Assembly (NCBI RefSeq): GCF_000176855.2
Contig: NC_015138.1
Span: forward strand, 5,394,001-5,458,000
DNA: 64,000 nucleotides
Direction: 5' to 3'
From: Paracidovorax avenae ATCC 19860
GTDB lineage: Bacteria; Pseudomonadota; Gammaproteobacteria; Burkholderiales; Burkholderiaceae_C
The notes below the pieces were generated by a model. That model ran no database searches, was not told the DNA's origin, and was given only the letters and a program-made list of their open reading frames with translations. Each line of letters opens with the position of its first letter. The first letter of the stretch is position 1. Of this stretch, positions 36,818-48,388 are shown piece by piece. A program made the position numbers and the translations under genes.

Positions 36818-38289
36818 CGATGAAGTTCCTGATCGCGCGGCTCAACCACGAGACCAACACCTTCTCGCCGGTGCCCACGCCGCTGGAAGCCTTCGCGCCC
36901 CGCTACGGGCAGGAGGCGCTGCAGGACAACCTCGGCATGCGTACCGCCATGGCTGCCTTCATCGACCTGGCCCGCAGCCTGGGCGCCGAGATGGTGACGC
37001 CCGTGTCGGCCATGGCCAACCCCAGCGGCCCGGTGCATGCCGCCGCCTACGACGAGCTCACCCGCCGCATCGTGGAAGCCGCGCCCGGCTGCGACGCCAT
37101 CCTGCTGGACCTGCACGGCGCCATGGTGGCCGAGAACAGCCCCGACGGCGAAGGCGACCTGCTGGAGCGCGTGCGCGCCGCCGCGCCGGGCGTGCCCGTG
37201 GCCGTGGCGCTGGACCTGCACGGCAACATCACGCCCAAGATGGTCGCCCACGCCGACGTGATGGTGGGCTTCAAGACCTATCCGCACATCGACATGTACG
37301 AAACCGGCGAGCACGCCGGCCGCCTGCTGCTGGACATGCTGCAGGGCCGGGCGCGCTACACCGTGCGCTGGCACCCGCTGCCCATGATGGGCCACACGCT
37401 GCGCAGCACCACACTGCAGGGGGCGATGCTGCGCGCGGTGGACGCGGCGCGCGCGGCCGAGGCCGAAGGCATTCCCGCCGCCACGGTGTTCGCGGGCTTC
37501 TCGCTCGCCGACATCGAGGCGCCCTGCATGAGCGTGGTCGTCACCGCCGATGCCGACGACCCCGCGCCGGCCCAAGCCGCTGCGGACCGCATCGCCGCCG
37601 CGATCTGGGAGGAGCGCGCGGAATTCGTCTACGACAGCGAACCGCTGGGCGCGTCGCTGCAGCGCGCCCAGGCCCTGGCCGAGGGCGCTCAACGCCCGGT
37701 GCTGCTGCTGGACCACAGCGACAACTGCATGTCCGGCGGCACCTGCGACTCCATGGACGTGCTGCAGGCCGCCCTCGCCGAGGGCCTGGAAGACATCGCC
37801 GTGGGCCCGCTGTGCGACCCCGAGGCCGTCGCCGAGCTGATCGTGGCCGGCGTGGGCGCCCGCACCACCGTGCGCCTGGGCAACAAGGTGCCGCTCACCC
37901 AGCTCGGCGTGGCCAAGGAGCCGGTGGCCGTCGAAGGCACCGTGGTGGCCATCAGCGACGGCGAATACACCGTCACCGGCCCCATCTACACCGGCCAGCG
38001 CTGCGCCATGGGCCGCACCGTGCTGTTCGACACGGGCAAGGCGCGCATCGTGGTCACCGAGCGCACCCACGAGCCGTGGGACCTGGGCGTGTTCTCCTGC
38101 GTGGGCATGGACCCCACGGCCCACCGCTTCGTGCTGCTCAAGTCGCGCATGTACTGCCGGCCGGTGTTCGTGCCGCTCTCGCACGCGCTGGTCGAATGCG
38201 ACAGCCCCACCGGGGTGACCAGTTCCAACTACGCGCTTTTCCCGTTCAGGAACGTACGCAGGCCGGTATTCCCGCTCGATCCGGCCTGA
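36814..38289 (+). CDS. MlrC-like M81 family metallopeptidase
   Basis: This 491-residue protein belongs to the M81 family named after MlrC, the last enzyme of microcystin degradation. Motifs include ARLNHETNTFSP, ILLDLHGAMV, LDLHGNITPKMV, GFKTYPHIDMYETG, MMGHTLRSTTL, LLDHSDNCMSGGTC and the C-terminal MDPTAHRFVLLKSRMYCRP. Metal ligands are probably within DLHG and DHSDN. Relatives are common in bacteria that never see microcystin and act in amide or peptide catabolism operons like this one. It overlaps the preceding amidohydrolase by four bases and is the last gene of the operon. Confidence 0.88.
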   Translation: MTMKFLIARLNHETNTFSPVPTPLEAFAPRYGQEALQDNLGMRTAMAAFIDLARSLGAEMVTPVSAMANPSGPVHAAAYDELTRRIVEAAPGCDAILLDLHGAMVAENSPDGEGDLLERVRAAAPGVPVAVALDLHGNITPKMVAHADVMVGFKTYPHIDMYETGEHAGRLLLDMLQGRARYTVRWHPLPMMGHTLRSTTLQGAMLRAVDAARAAEAEGIPAATVFAGFSLADIEAPCMSVVVTADADDPAPAQAAADRIAAAIWEERAEFVYDSEPLGASLQRAQALAEGAQRPVLLLDHSDNCMSGGTCDSMDVLQAALAEGLEDIAVGPLCDPEAVAELIVAGVGARTTVRLGNKVPLTQLGVAKEPVAVEGTVVAISDGEYTVTGPIYTGQRCAMGRTVLFDTGKARIVVTERTHEPWDLGVFSCVGMDPTAHRFVLLKSRMYCRPVFVPLSHALVECDSPTGVTSSNYALFPFRNVRRPVFPLDPA

Positions 38290-38300
38290 GATCGGCATAC

Positions 38301-38320
38301 GGAGCGCAGGCAAGCGCTCC
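38301..38320. terminator. Hairpin after the transporter/hydrolase operon
   Basis: GGAGCGC-AGGCAA-GCGCTCC is a perfect seven-base-pair stem 11 bases after the mlrC-like stop, followed by TCT but no long T-tract. A weak or factor-assisted terminator between convergent genes is plausible. Confidence 0.45.
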
Positions 38321-38355
38321 TCTGGTCCGCAGGGGCCCACGGCGGGGCCCACAGG

Positions 38356-38844
38356 CTACTGCACGAGCTGCCAGAAGGTCACGTGCGCGAACTTGGCATC
38401 GCTGGCCCAGGGGTCCCAGATGGTCTTGTCGCCCTTGCTGCGGGCTCCGGCCCAGCCGCCCAGAGACGTGGACATCGCCGGCGGATAGCTGCCGCGGGTC
38501 CGCAACGTTTCCGTCTTGCCGCCCCGGGTGTACGAATACCCTCCGGCAGCCTTGTCGGGACCAGGATAGACCACGATGACGTGCCCATGTCCCGGTTCCT
38601 TCTTGCCGCCGACGATGAGCGCCCCGCCGCGCGCCAGCTCGCCCACCTGCGACGCAGGAACGGAGCGCCAGTGGCGCTGGCCCTGCACGTGGTCCATGAG
38701 CGCGTTGGCATTCATCCACGGCTGGTCGGGCAGGTACTGCTGGATCACGTACCAGACCGAATGGCTGCAGGAATTGGGATAGAGGGCGGCGGCCTTGTCG
38801 CAGGCCTGCTGGAGTTTGGCGACCGCTGCAGCGTCTACGGGCAT
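38356..38844 (-). CDS. Putative cysteine amidase (NlpC/CHAP-like), effector candidate
   Basis: This 162-residue protein has no signal peptide. Its layout is that of papain-like peptidoglycan amidases: a cysteine at the start of a helix (PNSCSHSVWYV, C26), then MNANALMDH, then a hydrophobic strand with the likely catalytic histidine (GHGHVIVVYPG, H88, with H86 nearby). Type VI amidase effectors of the Tae class share this size, lack of signal and Cys/His order. The upstream gene encodes a signal-peptide protein whose end overlaps this start by ten bases, as expected for an effector/immunity pair. The family is assigned by motif reading only, and a host cell-wall enzyme is possible. Confidence 0.55.
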   Translation of the reverse strand: MPVDAAAVAKLQQACDKAAALYPNSCSHSVWYVIQQYLPDQPWMNANALMDHVQGQRHWRSVPASQVGELARGGALIVGGKKEPGHGHVIVVYPGPDKAAGGYSYTRGGKTETLRTRGSYPPAMSTSLGGWAGARSKGDKTIWDPWASDAKFAHVTFWQLVQ

Positions 38845-39404
38845 GGGGTGTGGTCCTGTGTCGATGAAGCCTCCGCGGTCTTCGCGGGGGAGGCACGGTA
38901 AAGGCGGGCTTCACTGTCCCACCTCAGGGTGGGCAGGCGGTAGTCGCCGCCCTGCGCAGGCGAGCGCACCTGCAACTGGATTTCCTGGGGAATACCGTCG
39001 CGCCAGCGGCCCGGGCGCACCTCGAGGTCTTCGGGCGGGTCCACTGGAAAGAGATGCGGCAACCGGGCCAGGCAGCGGCCCGCCTCGTCCACCAGCACCG
39101 GCAGGGGAAAGCGCTCCCACGGGGCGTTGGCCGGCAGGTTGCGGTAATAGGCATCGGTGAACACCGCCACCAGGCGGACCTCGGCCGGCGCCCGGGCCGG
39201 TGCCTTGCCCGCCGGGCGTTCGGCCAGGGCACACACGCGCGTCGCATCGCGGTAGGGCGCCCACTCCACCGGCAGCACCAGGTCGGCGCCAGGCGGCTGG
39301 CAGTGGGCGGGGTCGATGGCCGGGGGCGCCTTGGTCCCGGCCTGGACCGCGGTGGACAGCGCAACGCCAACCAGCCAGCCGGACCATGAAAGAACTGCGT
39401 TCAT
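38835..39404 (-). CDS. Periplasmic protein coupled to the amidase, possible immunity protein
   Basis: This 189-residue protein starts at ATG 39404 with a signal peptide (MNAVLSWSGWLVGVALSTAVQA). The mature part has cysteines in AHCQPPG, RVCALAE and GRCLARLP, plus one near the C-terminus, which suggests disulfides. The central segment EVRLVAVFTDAYYRNLPANAPWERFPLPV looks like a compact beta domain. No family is recognised. It overlaps the amidase-like gene downstream by ten bases. Immunity proteins against peptidoglycan amidases are periplasmic, so a protector role is the simplest inference, not a demonstrated one. Confidence 0.55.
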   Translation of the reverse strand: MNAVLSWSGWLVGVALSTAVQAGTKAPPAIDPAHCQPPGADLVLPVEWAPYRDATRVCALAERPAGKAPARAPAEVRLVAVFTDAYYRNLPANAPWERFPLPVLVDEAGRCLARLPHLFPVDPPEDLEVRPGRWRDGIPQEIQLQVRSPAQGGDYRLPTLRWDSEARLYRASPAKTAEASSTQDHTPCP

Positions 39405-39648
39405 GGGTGCATAAAAAAGGTAATGTTTTGGGGGTTTGCAGAGGCCTGGAGCCTCCGGCACGCAGGTGACTGCGGGCGCGAGTTTCGCCGCGGATTGCGG
39501 CAAATCGCTGCAAAACCCATCAGTTGGAAACCAATTGATTCAAAAATAACAATGGCAGCACAAAAAAGGTCGGCAGAACGGCAGAACCGTTGCGGCGCGT
39601 GCATGCCCGGCCGGCCCGGTGCTGCGCTGCCAGGTCATGGGTGCTTCG

Positions 39649-39701
39649 CCCTGGTTAAGCAGAATTCCTTACCAGGGTTTCTACGGCAGGCTGACTACAA
39701 T
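39649..39701 (+). promoter_or_regulatory. Inverted repeat and -10-like box upstream of maeB
   Basis: The 383-base gap between the periplasmic protein gene and maeB has no gene. It contains CCCTGGT (39649-39655) paired with ACCAGGG (39671-39677), and a good -10 hexamer TACAAT at 39696-39701, about 87 bases before the maeB start. No convincing -35 box is seen at 17 bases. A regulated promoter is likely. Confidence 0.4.
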
Positions 39702-39787
39702 CTCACACCCTAAAACGCCGGCCCGTCCTGGAGCGTCCGCTCCTTTGGCGAGGTCCGGCAGCCCTTCACAGAGCTGGAGACCCCTTG

Positions 39788-42100
<2,313 letters not shown>

Positions 42101-42150
42101 ACTGCCCGGCCATAGCGAGCGCTAACTTTAGAGCGCCGTGAAACCCTCCA

Positions 42151-42186
42151 GCGCCTGCCCATTTTTTGGGCAGGCGCTTGCTTTTT
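42151..42186 (+). terminator. Rho-independent terminator of maeB
   Basis: GCGCCTGCCCA and TGGGCAGGCGC form a perfect 11-base-pair stem with a five-base T loop (42151-42177), followed by TTGCTTTTT. It lies 50 bases after the maeB stop and is the clearest intrinsic terminator in the window. Confidence 0.9.
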
Positions 42187-42255
42187 GGGGGTCTTTACGT
42201 CACACTACTGGCTCGAAATTTCGGGTAAACCCGTAGTTTCTGAAAGGTGTAGTTG

Positions 42256-42660
42256 ATGCTGAAGGCCATCGCCATCCGGGCGTACACGGCAGGTATTGCA
42301 TACGCTCTGGGTGCCGCGTTCGTTCTGGCCCCTCTCTCGGGGGAAGCCCGGAATGCTCCGTCCCCGGGCGGAACCGACACCATCGCATTGGCCGAACTTC
42401 CCCCGCAAGGACGCGCCACCTTCAGTCTCATCCGCGAAGGCGGCCCCTTCCCACACGACAAGGACGGTAGCGTCTTTGGCAACCGGGAACGCCTGTTGCC
42501 CCCGCACAAGCGGGGCTACTACCGGGAATACACCGTCAGGACACCGGGAGCGAGCAACCGTGGTGCACGGCGGATCGTATGCGGCGGCCCTCCCCGCACG
42601 CCGGACGCCTGCTACTACACCAGCGACCACTACGCGAGCTTTCGGAAGATCGTGGAATGA
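42256..42660 (+). CDS. Secreted barnase-family guanyl-specific ribonuclease
   Basis: This 134-residue protein has an N-terminal hydrophobic signal (ALGAAFVLAPLSGEA). Its C-terminal half matches barnase closely: VFGNRERLLP, YYREYTV, RRIVCGG and YYTSDHYASFRKI. The barnase catalytic residues are all present as E91 (YRE), R106 (RRI) and H125 (DHY). Two cysteines, in VCGG and DACYY, could form a disulfide as in RNase Sa. It should cleave RNA at guanosine and be toxic if it enters or stays in a cytoplasm. A barstar-like gene follows 142 bases downstream. ATG 42256 has AAAGGTG upstream. It is either an exported antibacterial RNase or a scavenging enzyme. Confidence 0.88.
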   Translation: MLKAIAIRAYTAGIAYALGAAFVLAPLSGEARNAPSPGGTDTIALAELPPQGRATFSLIREGGPFPHDKDGSVFGNRERLLPPHKRGYYREYTVRTPGASNRGARRIVCGGPPRTPDACYYTSDHYASFRKIVE

Positions 42661-42802
42661 CTTGGCCCCCGAGCCCAGCGGGCAGGAGCCGATGCACAGA
42701 ACGATCGCAGGCCTGCCGACTCTTTTCCTGAGAAACCGTGCCATCCAGGCGGTTTCCGGCGATATTCCTCATTGGTGACTACATAAAGAAAGAGCAGCGG
42801 AG

Positions 42803-43228
42803 ATGGAAATGCCACTTCGTACCGACCAGGACAACCCACTGCGCGGCGTGCGCCCCAACATCGTGCAGTCGATCCGGGCCTTCCGCGTGCAGGATCTGCA
42901 GGCCTCCGCCCAGGCGCTGGGCCAGCACTTCCTCTATGCGAACCTCGCACATGCGCAGACCAAGCAGGACGTCCTGGAACTCATCGCCAGCCAGTTCATG
43001 TTCCCGGCGCACTTCGGCAAGAATTTCGATGCGCTGTACGACTGCATGACGGATCCCTTGCATAAATCGGGCCCGCAGCCCGGCTTCATCGTGGTGCTGG
43101 AGCAGATCCCCACGACCGTGAAGTTCGACAAGGAAGCGCGCGAGCAGCTGCTGGACATCTTCCGCGAAGCGGCGGACTACTGGGGCGACCGCAAGATCGC
43201 TTTCCGGTGCTTCTATTCTTTTCTGTAG
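42803..43228 (+). CDS. Barstar-family ribonuclease inhibitor
   Basis: This 141-residue cytoplasmic protein contains the barstar core: KQDVLELIASQFMFPAHFGKNFDALYDCMTDPL, then GFIVVLEQIP and a C-terminal FDKEAREQLLDIFREAADYW. Barstar blocks the barnase active site with its acidic helix (the DALYDCMTD region). Lack of a signal peptide fits protection of the producer's own cytoplasm against the adjacent barnase. GGAG sits at 42799-42802, which spaces better with the second ATG (42809) than with ATG 42803, so the protein may be two residues shorter. The N-terminal 35 residues extend beyond classical barstar (about 90 residues). Confidence 0.88.
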   Translation: MEMPLRTDQDNPLRGVRPNIVQSIRAFRVQDLQASAQALGQHFLYANLAHAQTKQDVLELIASQFMFPAHFGKNFDALYDCMTDPLHKSGPQPGFIVVLEQIPTTVKFDKEAREQLLDIFREAADYWGDRKIAFRCFYSFL

Positions 43229-43261
43229 CCCGTTCTGCATCCAACAGCCAGGCAGAACGGG
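43229..43261. terminator. Ten-base-pair stem after barstar
   Basis: CCCGTTCTGC and GCAGAACGGG pair perfectly across 13 bases, beginning directly at the barstar stop. There is no T-tract. It may terminate the toxin/inhibitor transcript or stabilise its 3' end. The rest of the 369-base gap before rsmA holds a dispersed repeat and no convincing gene. Confidence 0.5.
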
Positions 43262-43425
43262 CGAACGAGGCTAAAGAAGCTGCCGCGGAGCCCATCCAGA
43301 TCGCTCTGGCCTCAGGCGCCGAGAAGATGCCTACCGACAAGCTCGTGGACGTCTCTCCTCTGGCACTGCGCATGAGCAGCCCGTTCAATGCGGGTTACTG
43401 GCTCGCGGCGGCCTGATTCGGTACA

Positions 43426-43560
43426 TCCCCCTGAGGCGCTGACGCGCCTTCCCCCTTCTCTCTACGCGCTTCGCGCTACGGGAAGGGGGACGACACCAGC
43501 GCGGCGGGGCGGCCCTTGCGTGGTGTCTCTGGCCTGGGCCGCGCCGGTTTCCAAGCGCAG
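43426..43560. repeat. Dispersed Comamonadaceae-type intergenic repeat
   Basis: The block begins ATCCCCCTGAGGCGCT, contains the nested hairpin TTCCCCCTT...GGAAGGGGG around CGCGCTTCGCGC, and ends GCCGCGCCGGTTTCCAAGC. From general knowledge, near-identical blocks recur between genes in Acidovorax-related genomes. It lies between barstar and the end of rsmA. It codes for nothing obvious and could act as a terminator or REP-like structure. Confidence 0.6.
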
Positions 43561-43597
43561 TGACAACACCTTGCTGCGGGGTAACTAGAACAGGACT

Positions 43598-44359
43598 TCA
43601 AGCGCAGGCTTGCGCCAGGGCCACGTAGTCGGCCACGGGGACTTCCTCGGCGCGGCGCTGGGTGTCGAAGGTGCCGGTGAACTGGCGTGCCTCGAGCCAG
43701 CGGCCGAGGGTGTGGCGCAGCAGCTTGCGGCGCTGGCTGAAGGCCACCTGCACGAGTTCCTCGAGCAGCCGGGGCGCGACCGGTGCGGGGGTGGCATGGG
43801 GCACCATGCGCACGACGGCGCTGTCCACGCGCGGGGGCGGGTCGAAGCTCTCGGGCGGCACGAAGAGCACGTCTTCCATGGCGTAGCGCCACTGCAGCAT
43901 CACCGACAGGCGGCCGTAGTCGCTGGTGGCGGGTTGCGCCACCATCCGGTCGATGACCTCCTTCTGCAGCATGAAGTGCTGGTCCTCGACGACATCCACG
44001 TGCTCGAGCAGATGGAAAAGGATCGGGGTGGAGATGTTGTAGGGCAGGTTGCCCACGATCCGGATGCGGGGCGTTCCCAGGTTGGCGGCCACCGCGGTGA
44101 AATCCACCTTGAGCACGTCGGACTCGATCACGTCGAGCTGGCCATGGCCGCGCAGGCGCTGGGCGAGGTCGCGGTCCAGTTCCACCACCGTCAGGCGCCC
44201 GAGCCGCTCGACCAGCGGCTGCGTGAGCGCGGCGAGGCCCGGGCCAATCTCCACCATCGGCTGGCCGGGCGCCGGCGCGATGGCGCGGACGATGGCGTCG
44301 ATGATGGCCTGGTCAGCCAGGAAGTGCTGGCCGAAGCGCTTGCGCGGGATGTGCTTCAT
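43598..44359 (-). CDS. rsmA: 16S rRNA (adenine1518/1519-N6) dimethyltransferase
   Basis: This 253-residue SAM-dependent methyltransferase dimethylates two adjacent adenines in the 3'-terminal helix of 16S rRNA during 30S maturation. It starts with [14 protein letters not shown], then the SAM motif [25 protein letters not shown], the catalytic NLPYNIS, and the C-terminal helical domain [13 protein letters not shown]. It overlaps the surA stop by four bases and ends the lptD-surA-rsmA run. The pdxA gene usually found between surA and rsmA in other proteobacteria is absent. Confidence 0.96.
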   Translation of the reverse strand: MKHIPRKRFGQHFLADQAIIDAIVRAIAPAPGQPMVEIGPGLAALTQPLVERLGRLTVVELDRDLAQRLRGHGQLDVIESDVLKVDFTAVAANLGTPRIRIVGNLPYNISTPILFHLLEHVDVVEDQHFMLQKEVIDRMVAQPATSDYGRLSVMLQWRYAMEDVLFVPPESFDPPPRVDSAVVRMVPHATPAPVAPRLLEELVQVAFSQRRKLLRHTLGRWLEARQFTGTFDTQRRAEEVPVADYVALAQACA

Positions 44360-45786
44360 TGCGGCGCGTCGCGGTATTCCACGTAGGCGCGGGCACGGGC
44401 TTCCTGGGCCCAGTTGGTGAACGCTTCCTCGAGCTTTTTCTCGCGCACGGCATCGCGCACCATGTCGCGCTGCTCGCGCTGCGTGAGCTTGGCCTCGCGC
44501 CGCTCCAGCAGCTGGATCAGGTGCACGCCGAAGCGCGACACGATGGGCTGGCTGATCTCGTCCGGCTTGAGCGCCTCCACCGCCTCCTCGAATTCCGGCA
44601 CGTAGCGGCCCGGTCCGGCCCAGCCCAGGTCGCCGCCCTGCTTGGCGCTGCCGTCCTGGGAATGCTCGCGCGCGAGGGTGGCGAAATCGGCCTGGCCCGA
44701 CAGGATGCGGCGGCGGTACTCGGCCAGCCGCTCCGCGGCCGCGGCCTCGGTCAGTTGCGGCCCGGTGCGCAGCAGGATGTGGCGCACATGGGTTTGCACG
44801 GCCGAGGAAGGAATGCCTGCGCGCGAACGCTCCAGCACCCGCAGCACGTGGAACCCGGCGGGCGAGCGCACCGGGCCGGCGATGCCACCCACGGGCACCT
44901 GCTGGACGGTCCGCACGAACAGGTCCGGGTAGCGGTCGGCCGGGCGCAGGCCCAGTTCGCCGCCGATGGGTGCGTCCGGCGCATCGGAGAGTTCACGTGC
45001 CACCTTGGCGAAATCCTCGCCGGCCCGCACGCGGTCGGCGGCCTGCTGCGCGCGCTGGCGGCGCTGTTCCACCACCTCCGGCGTGGCGTTCTCCGGCACG
45101 GCAACGAGGATGTTGGCGAGGTTCAGTTCGATCTTGGACGGATCCGATATCGCGGACTGCTGCTGGTCGCGCATGTACTGGTCCACGTCCAGGTCGGTCA
45201 CGCGCACGCGCGACTCGACGTCGCGCTCGCGCAGCCGCTGGATCAGCATCTGGTTGCGCAGTTCGCTGCGGAAGCGCTCCGGGCTGATGCCGTCGGCCGC
45301 GAGGCGGCGGTGCATTTCCGGAATGCTCACGCTGTTCTGGCGGGCCACGGACTGCTCGGCCTGCGAGATGGCGTAGTCGTCCACCTTGATGCCGCTTTCG
45401 ATGGCCATCTGCACCTGGATCTTCTCGTTGATCAGGCGCTCGAGCACTTCGCGGGCGAGCACCTGCCGCGGCGGCCGCTCTCCGCCCTGGGCGGCCAGCT
45501 GGTGCTCCACGCGCGCAAGGCGGGCCTGCACTTCGTTGTTGGTGATCGGCTCGGTGTTCACCACGGCGACGATGAAGTCGGCCTGCCGGGCCGCCTGGTC
45601 ACCCCGCGCCGAGGGGCCGGGATCCGGCAGCGTGATCTGGGGCGCGGCGCGCAGCGATGGCGAAGCCGACGGTGCCGACAGCCCCGGGCCGCCGGGCATG
45701 CGCAGCCCCTGCGCGCCCGCAGGCGCGACGGAAACGATGGCGGAGGCGAAGCCCGCGAGGCCCAGGATGAATGCTCGGTGGTTCAT
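44356..45786 (-). CDS. surA: Periplasmic peptidyl-prolyl isomerase / chaperone SurA
   Basis: This 476-residue outer-membrane-protein chaperone has a signal peptide ([12 protein letters not shown] region). The SurA N-terminal helical domain follows (about 60-205; [55 protein letters not shown]). Two parvulin domains come next, one around 205-310 and one around 320-430 with [12 protein letters not shown] and [22 protein letters not shown]. It escorts beta-barrel proteins, including LptD encoded just upstream, to the BAM complex. Coupling with rsmA through an ATGA overlap is conserved in many genera. Confidence 0.95.
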   Translation of the reverse strand: MNHRAFILGLAGFASAIVSVAPAGAQGLRMPGGPGLSAPSASPSLRAAPQITLPDPGPSARGDQAARQADFIVAVVNTEPITNNEVQARLARVEHQLAAQGGERPPRQVLAREVLERLINEKIQVQMAIESGIKVDDYAISQAEQSVARQNSVSIPEMHRRLAADGISPERFRSELRNQMLIQRLRERDVESRVRVTDLDVDQYMRDQQQSAISDPSKIELNLANILVAVPENATPEVVEQRRQRAQQAADRVRAGEDFAKVARELSDAPDAPIGGELGLRPADRYPDLFVRTVQQVPVGGIAGPVRSPAGFHVLRVLERSRAGIPSSAVQTHVRHILLRTGPQLTEAAAAERLAEYRRRILSGQADFATLAREHSQDGSAKQGGDLGWAGPGRYVPEFEEAVEALKPDEISQPIVSRFGVHLIQLLERREAKLTQREQRDMVRDAVREKKLEEAFTNWAQEARARAYVEYRDAPQ

Positions 45787-45835
45787 GGAAAAGCGTCGGA
45801 TGCGGATCGGGGCGATGGGTCTTGGACTGCGGCCG

Positions 45836-48298
45836 TCAGTCGTAGTTCGTGAACCGGCTCGGCGCAGGCACCGGCTCGCGCAGGTACTGGTAGCGCGGGA
45901 TGTTCTGCTTGAGTGTCTGGATCGGGTCGGAACCCAGGGAGAGCCGGGAGAAGCCCACGAACTCGATCTGGAAGAGCAGCCGGGTGGTGGCCGTGGTCAC
46001 GCTGCTCTGCAGGCGCTCGAGCACCACGCGCCCGATCCAGCAGCAGCTGTCGTACTCGAAGCCGATGACCGTGTCCACGAGCTTGCGGTCCTGCAGGCTG
46101 TAGTTCAGGCGGCCGACGGAGTACCAGCGCCCCCCGCCCTGCCCGCGGCCCGGGCCGAGGTTCTGGCCCTTGTCGCCCCAGAGGTCGTTGATGGGCCACT
46201 GCCAGCCCACGTCGATCTGCTCGCTGGTGCCCCGCTGGAAGCGGTAGGCCGCGTTGATGACGCGGTAGTCGCTGGGGTTGTAGCGCGCGCCGACGGTGGA
46301 GCGGATGGATCGGCCGGTCTTGGGGTTGTACTGCACGGTGGAGTCGAAGCCCCACTGGCGCGTCCAGTTGATGCCGGCACCCAGCAGCACGTCCGAGAGG
46401 CGTTCGCTCACCGGCGTCTCGCCCGGCATGACCACGTTCTGGTCGCTGAAGCGCAGGCGCTGGGCGATGCCGAAGCGCGCCGCCTCGCCGCCGTCGTCGG
46501 GGTCCAGCAGGCGGGTGGTGACGCCCAGCGTGAGCAGGTTGTTGTCGGCGATGCGGTCGTTGCCGCTGTAGCCGTTCTCGGTGTAGATGGTGGCGAAGTT
46601 GAAGTCGTTCGCCGCCGTGTCGTACACCGGGATCATGCTCTGGTCGCGGTACGGCGTGTAGGTATAGAAGGCCCGTGGTTCCAGCGTCTGCACGAAGTTG
46701 CGGCCGAAGTAGCGCGCGTCGCGCTCGAACACGAGGCCGCTGTCCAGACTGAAGGTGGGCAGCGCGCGCGATGCCGTGCGCTGCCCGGTCGCCGTCAGGG
46801 CGCTGTCGAAGTCGTACTGCGTGGCGTGGAACTGCACGCGCGGCGTGATGAAACCGCCCGGTGCCAGGAACGGCCGGCTGAACTGCGCCATGGCATAGCT
46901 GCGGCGGGCATTGGGCTGGCCGGTGAGCGCACGGTCCGCGCGGAAGTCGGTGTAGTCGGCCTCGACGCTGGCGTCGAAGCCGCCGGGCAGCGACGACGGC
47001 GTGTAGCCCCAATGGATCTGGGGCATGCGATCGTAGGGCGGCACGATGGGCGCGTTCACGTCCTGCAGGACCTGCCACTTGAGGGTGCGCATGCTCAGCG
47101 ACATGTCGTAGGCGCCCCAGGACAGGGACGCATCCGCCGGCAGCAGGCGCTGCGTGAGCTGGCTGATGCCGCCGTTGGTCCGGGTGCTGAAGTCGCGCCA
47201 GTAGTTGTCGTCGCTTACGCGCGTCGCATCCACGTTCAGGCCGATGCCGCCGATGCCGGTATCGAAGGTGCCGCGGTGCTTCAGGCCCAGCGCCCAGCGG
47301 TCGCGGTTGCGCAGCCGGTCCGAAGGCATGTAGTCGCCCCGGATCTCGCCGTTGTAGGTCGGTTCCAGGTAGCGGAATTCACCGCTGGTGCTGACGCCCC
47401 GCTTGGACATGACCGTGGGCGTGATGGTGGCATCCCGGTTGGGCGCGATGTTCCAGTAGTAGGGCTGCGAATACACGACGCCGCTCACGCTGTCGATGCC
47501 CACGGTGGGTGGCAGCAGGCCGGTCTTGCGCTTGTCCGACAGCGGGAACGTGAAGCTGCCGGGTATCGGCAGGACGGGCACGCCCTGGAACTCAAGCACG
47601 CCCCCTTCGGCCGTGCCCACCTGCTCTGCGTTGTCGATCTTGATGCTGCGGGCGCGCACGATCCAGGCCGGCTTCCAGGTGGACTCGTCGTTCTTCTGGC
47701 AGGTGGTGTAGGTGGCTTCGTGGACCACGGCGCGGTCGCGGTCGATGAAGTCCACGCGGCGTGCGTCGCCATAGGCGCCATTCGCGAGGAAGCGGTAGCT
47801 GGCGTCGTCGAAGAACCCGGAGAACGCGTCCACCTGCAGCTCGAGCAGCGAACCTTCGTACACGTTGCCGGCGCGGTTGATGCGCACGTTGCCGCGCGCC
47901 TTGGCGAGGTCGTCGGGCACCGCGTAGTCGAGCCGGTCCGCGTGGATGATGGTGTCGCCGCGCCGCAGCTCGGCATTGCCCTCGACGGTCGCGTTGATGT
48001 CGGGCTGGCCGGAGACATGGTCGCCCCGCACGAAGATCGGCAGCTTCGGCCGCACGTCCTCGGGAATCTTCTCCTGCAGCAGCGGGCTGGACCGCAGGGC
48101 GGGAGCGGGCTCGGCCGCGGCTCCAGGGCCGGGGTCGGTCTGCGCGAGCGCTGCCAGCGGCAGCCCGCAGACCATCCAGGCGGCAAGGCGAGCCAGCGCC
48201 CGCTGCTCGAACCGCGGGGGGGCGGCACGGTTCCGGCGGCGGGCAGGCAGGCGGGAATGCGTCGGTCGGAGGGGATCGGGCAAGGAAGAAAGGTCCAT
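45836..48298 (-). CDS. lptD: LPS-assembly outer-membrane protein LptD
   Basis: This 820-residue protein inserts lipopolysaccharide into the outer leaflet together with LptE. A signal peptide ([19 protein letters not shown]) is followed by the OstA/LptA-like jellyroll (about 80-220; [22 protein letters not shown]) and a large C-terminal barrel. The barrel-region cysteine pair SCCWIG and the TTCQKND cysteine are present, but I find no cysteine before the jellyroll equivalent to E. coli C31. The disulfide scheme may therefore be simpler. ATG 48298 gives the normal signal; upstream in-frame starts would overlap amgK's promoter. It is divergent from amgK. Confidence 0.94.
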   Translation of the reverse strand: MDLSSLPDPLRPTHSRLPARRRNRAAPPRFEQRALARLAAWMVCGLPLAALAQTDPGPGAAAEPAPALRSSPLLQEKIPEDVRPKLPIFVRGDHVSGQPDINATVEGNAELRRGDTIIHADRLDYAVPDDLAKARGNVRINRAGNVYEGSLLELQVDAFSGFFDDASYRFLANGAYGDARRVDFIDRDRAVVHEATYTTCQKNDESTWKPAWIVRARSIKIDNAEQVGTAEGGVLEFQGVPVLPIPGSFTFPLSDKRKTGLLPPTVGIDSVSGVVYSQPYYWNIAPNRDATITPTVMSKRGVSTSGEFRYLEPTYNGEIRGDYMPSDRLRNRDRWALGLKHRGTFDTGIGGIGLNVDATRVSDDNYWRDFSTRTNGGISQLTQRLLPADASLSWGAYDMSLSMRTLKWQVLQDVNAPIVPPYDRMPQIHWGYTPSSLPGGFDASVEADYTDFRADRALTGQPNARRSYAMAQFSRPFLAPGGFITPRVQFHATQYDFDSALTATGQRTASRALPTFSLDSGLVFERDARYFGRNFVQTLEPRAFYTYTPYRDQSMIPVYDTAANDFNFATIYTENGYSGNDRIADNNLLTLGVTTRLLDPDDGGEAARFGIAQRLRFSDQNVVMPGETPVSERLSDVLLGAGINWTRQWGFDSTVQYNPKTGRSIRSTVGARYNPSDYRVINAAYRFQRGTSEQIDVGWQWPINDLWGDKGQNLGPGRGQGGGRWYSVGRLNYSLQDRKLVDTVIGFEYDSCCWIGRVVLERLQSSVTTATTRLLFQIEFVGFSRLSLGSDPIQTLKQNIPRYQYLREPVPAPSRFTNYD

Positions 48299-48388
48299 GG
48301 ATTCAACCGGTCGGCGGCGCGCCCGCTCGGGGCGGGCACCGCAGGCCACCCGGACGGGAGAGACCGGGTTTGTAAAATCGGATTATCC

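Noticed and set aside
42661..42802. Short open frames between barnase and barstar
   Set aside because: They overlap barnase in another frame or lack starts with ribosome binding sites.
43207..43416. Possible small gene ending in PFNAGYWLAAA after barstar
   Set aside because: It has no ribosome binding site, overlaps the barstar end and spans the post-barstar hairpin; at most a decayed remnant.
45386..48388. Long open frame joined upstream of amgK
   Set aside because: It is antisense to surA and lptD and has no family motifs; the kinase begins at 48389.
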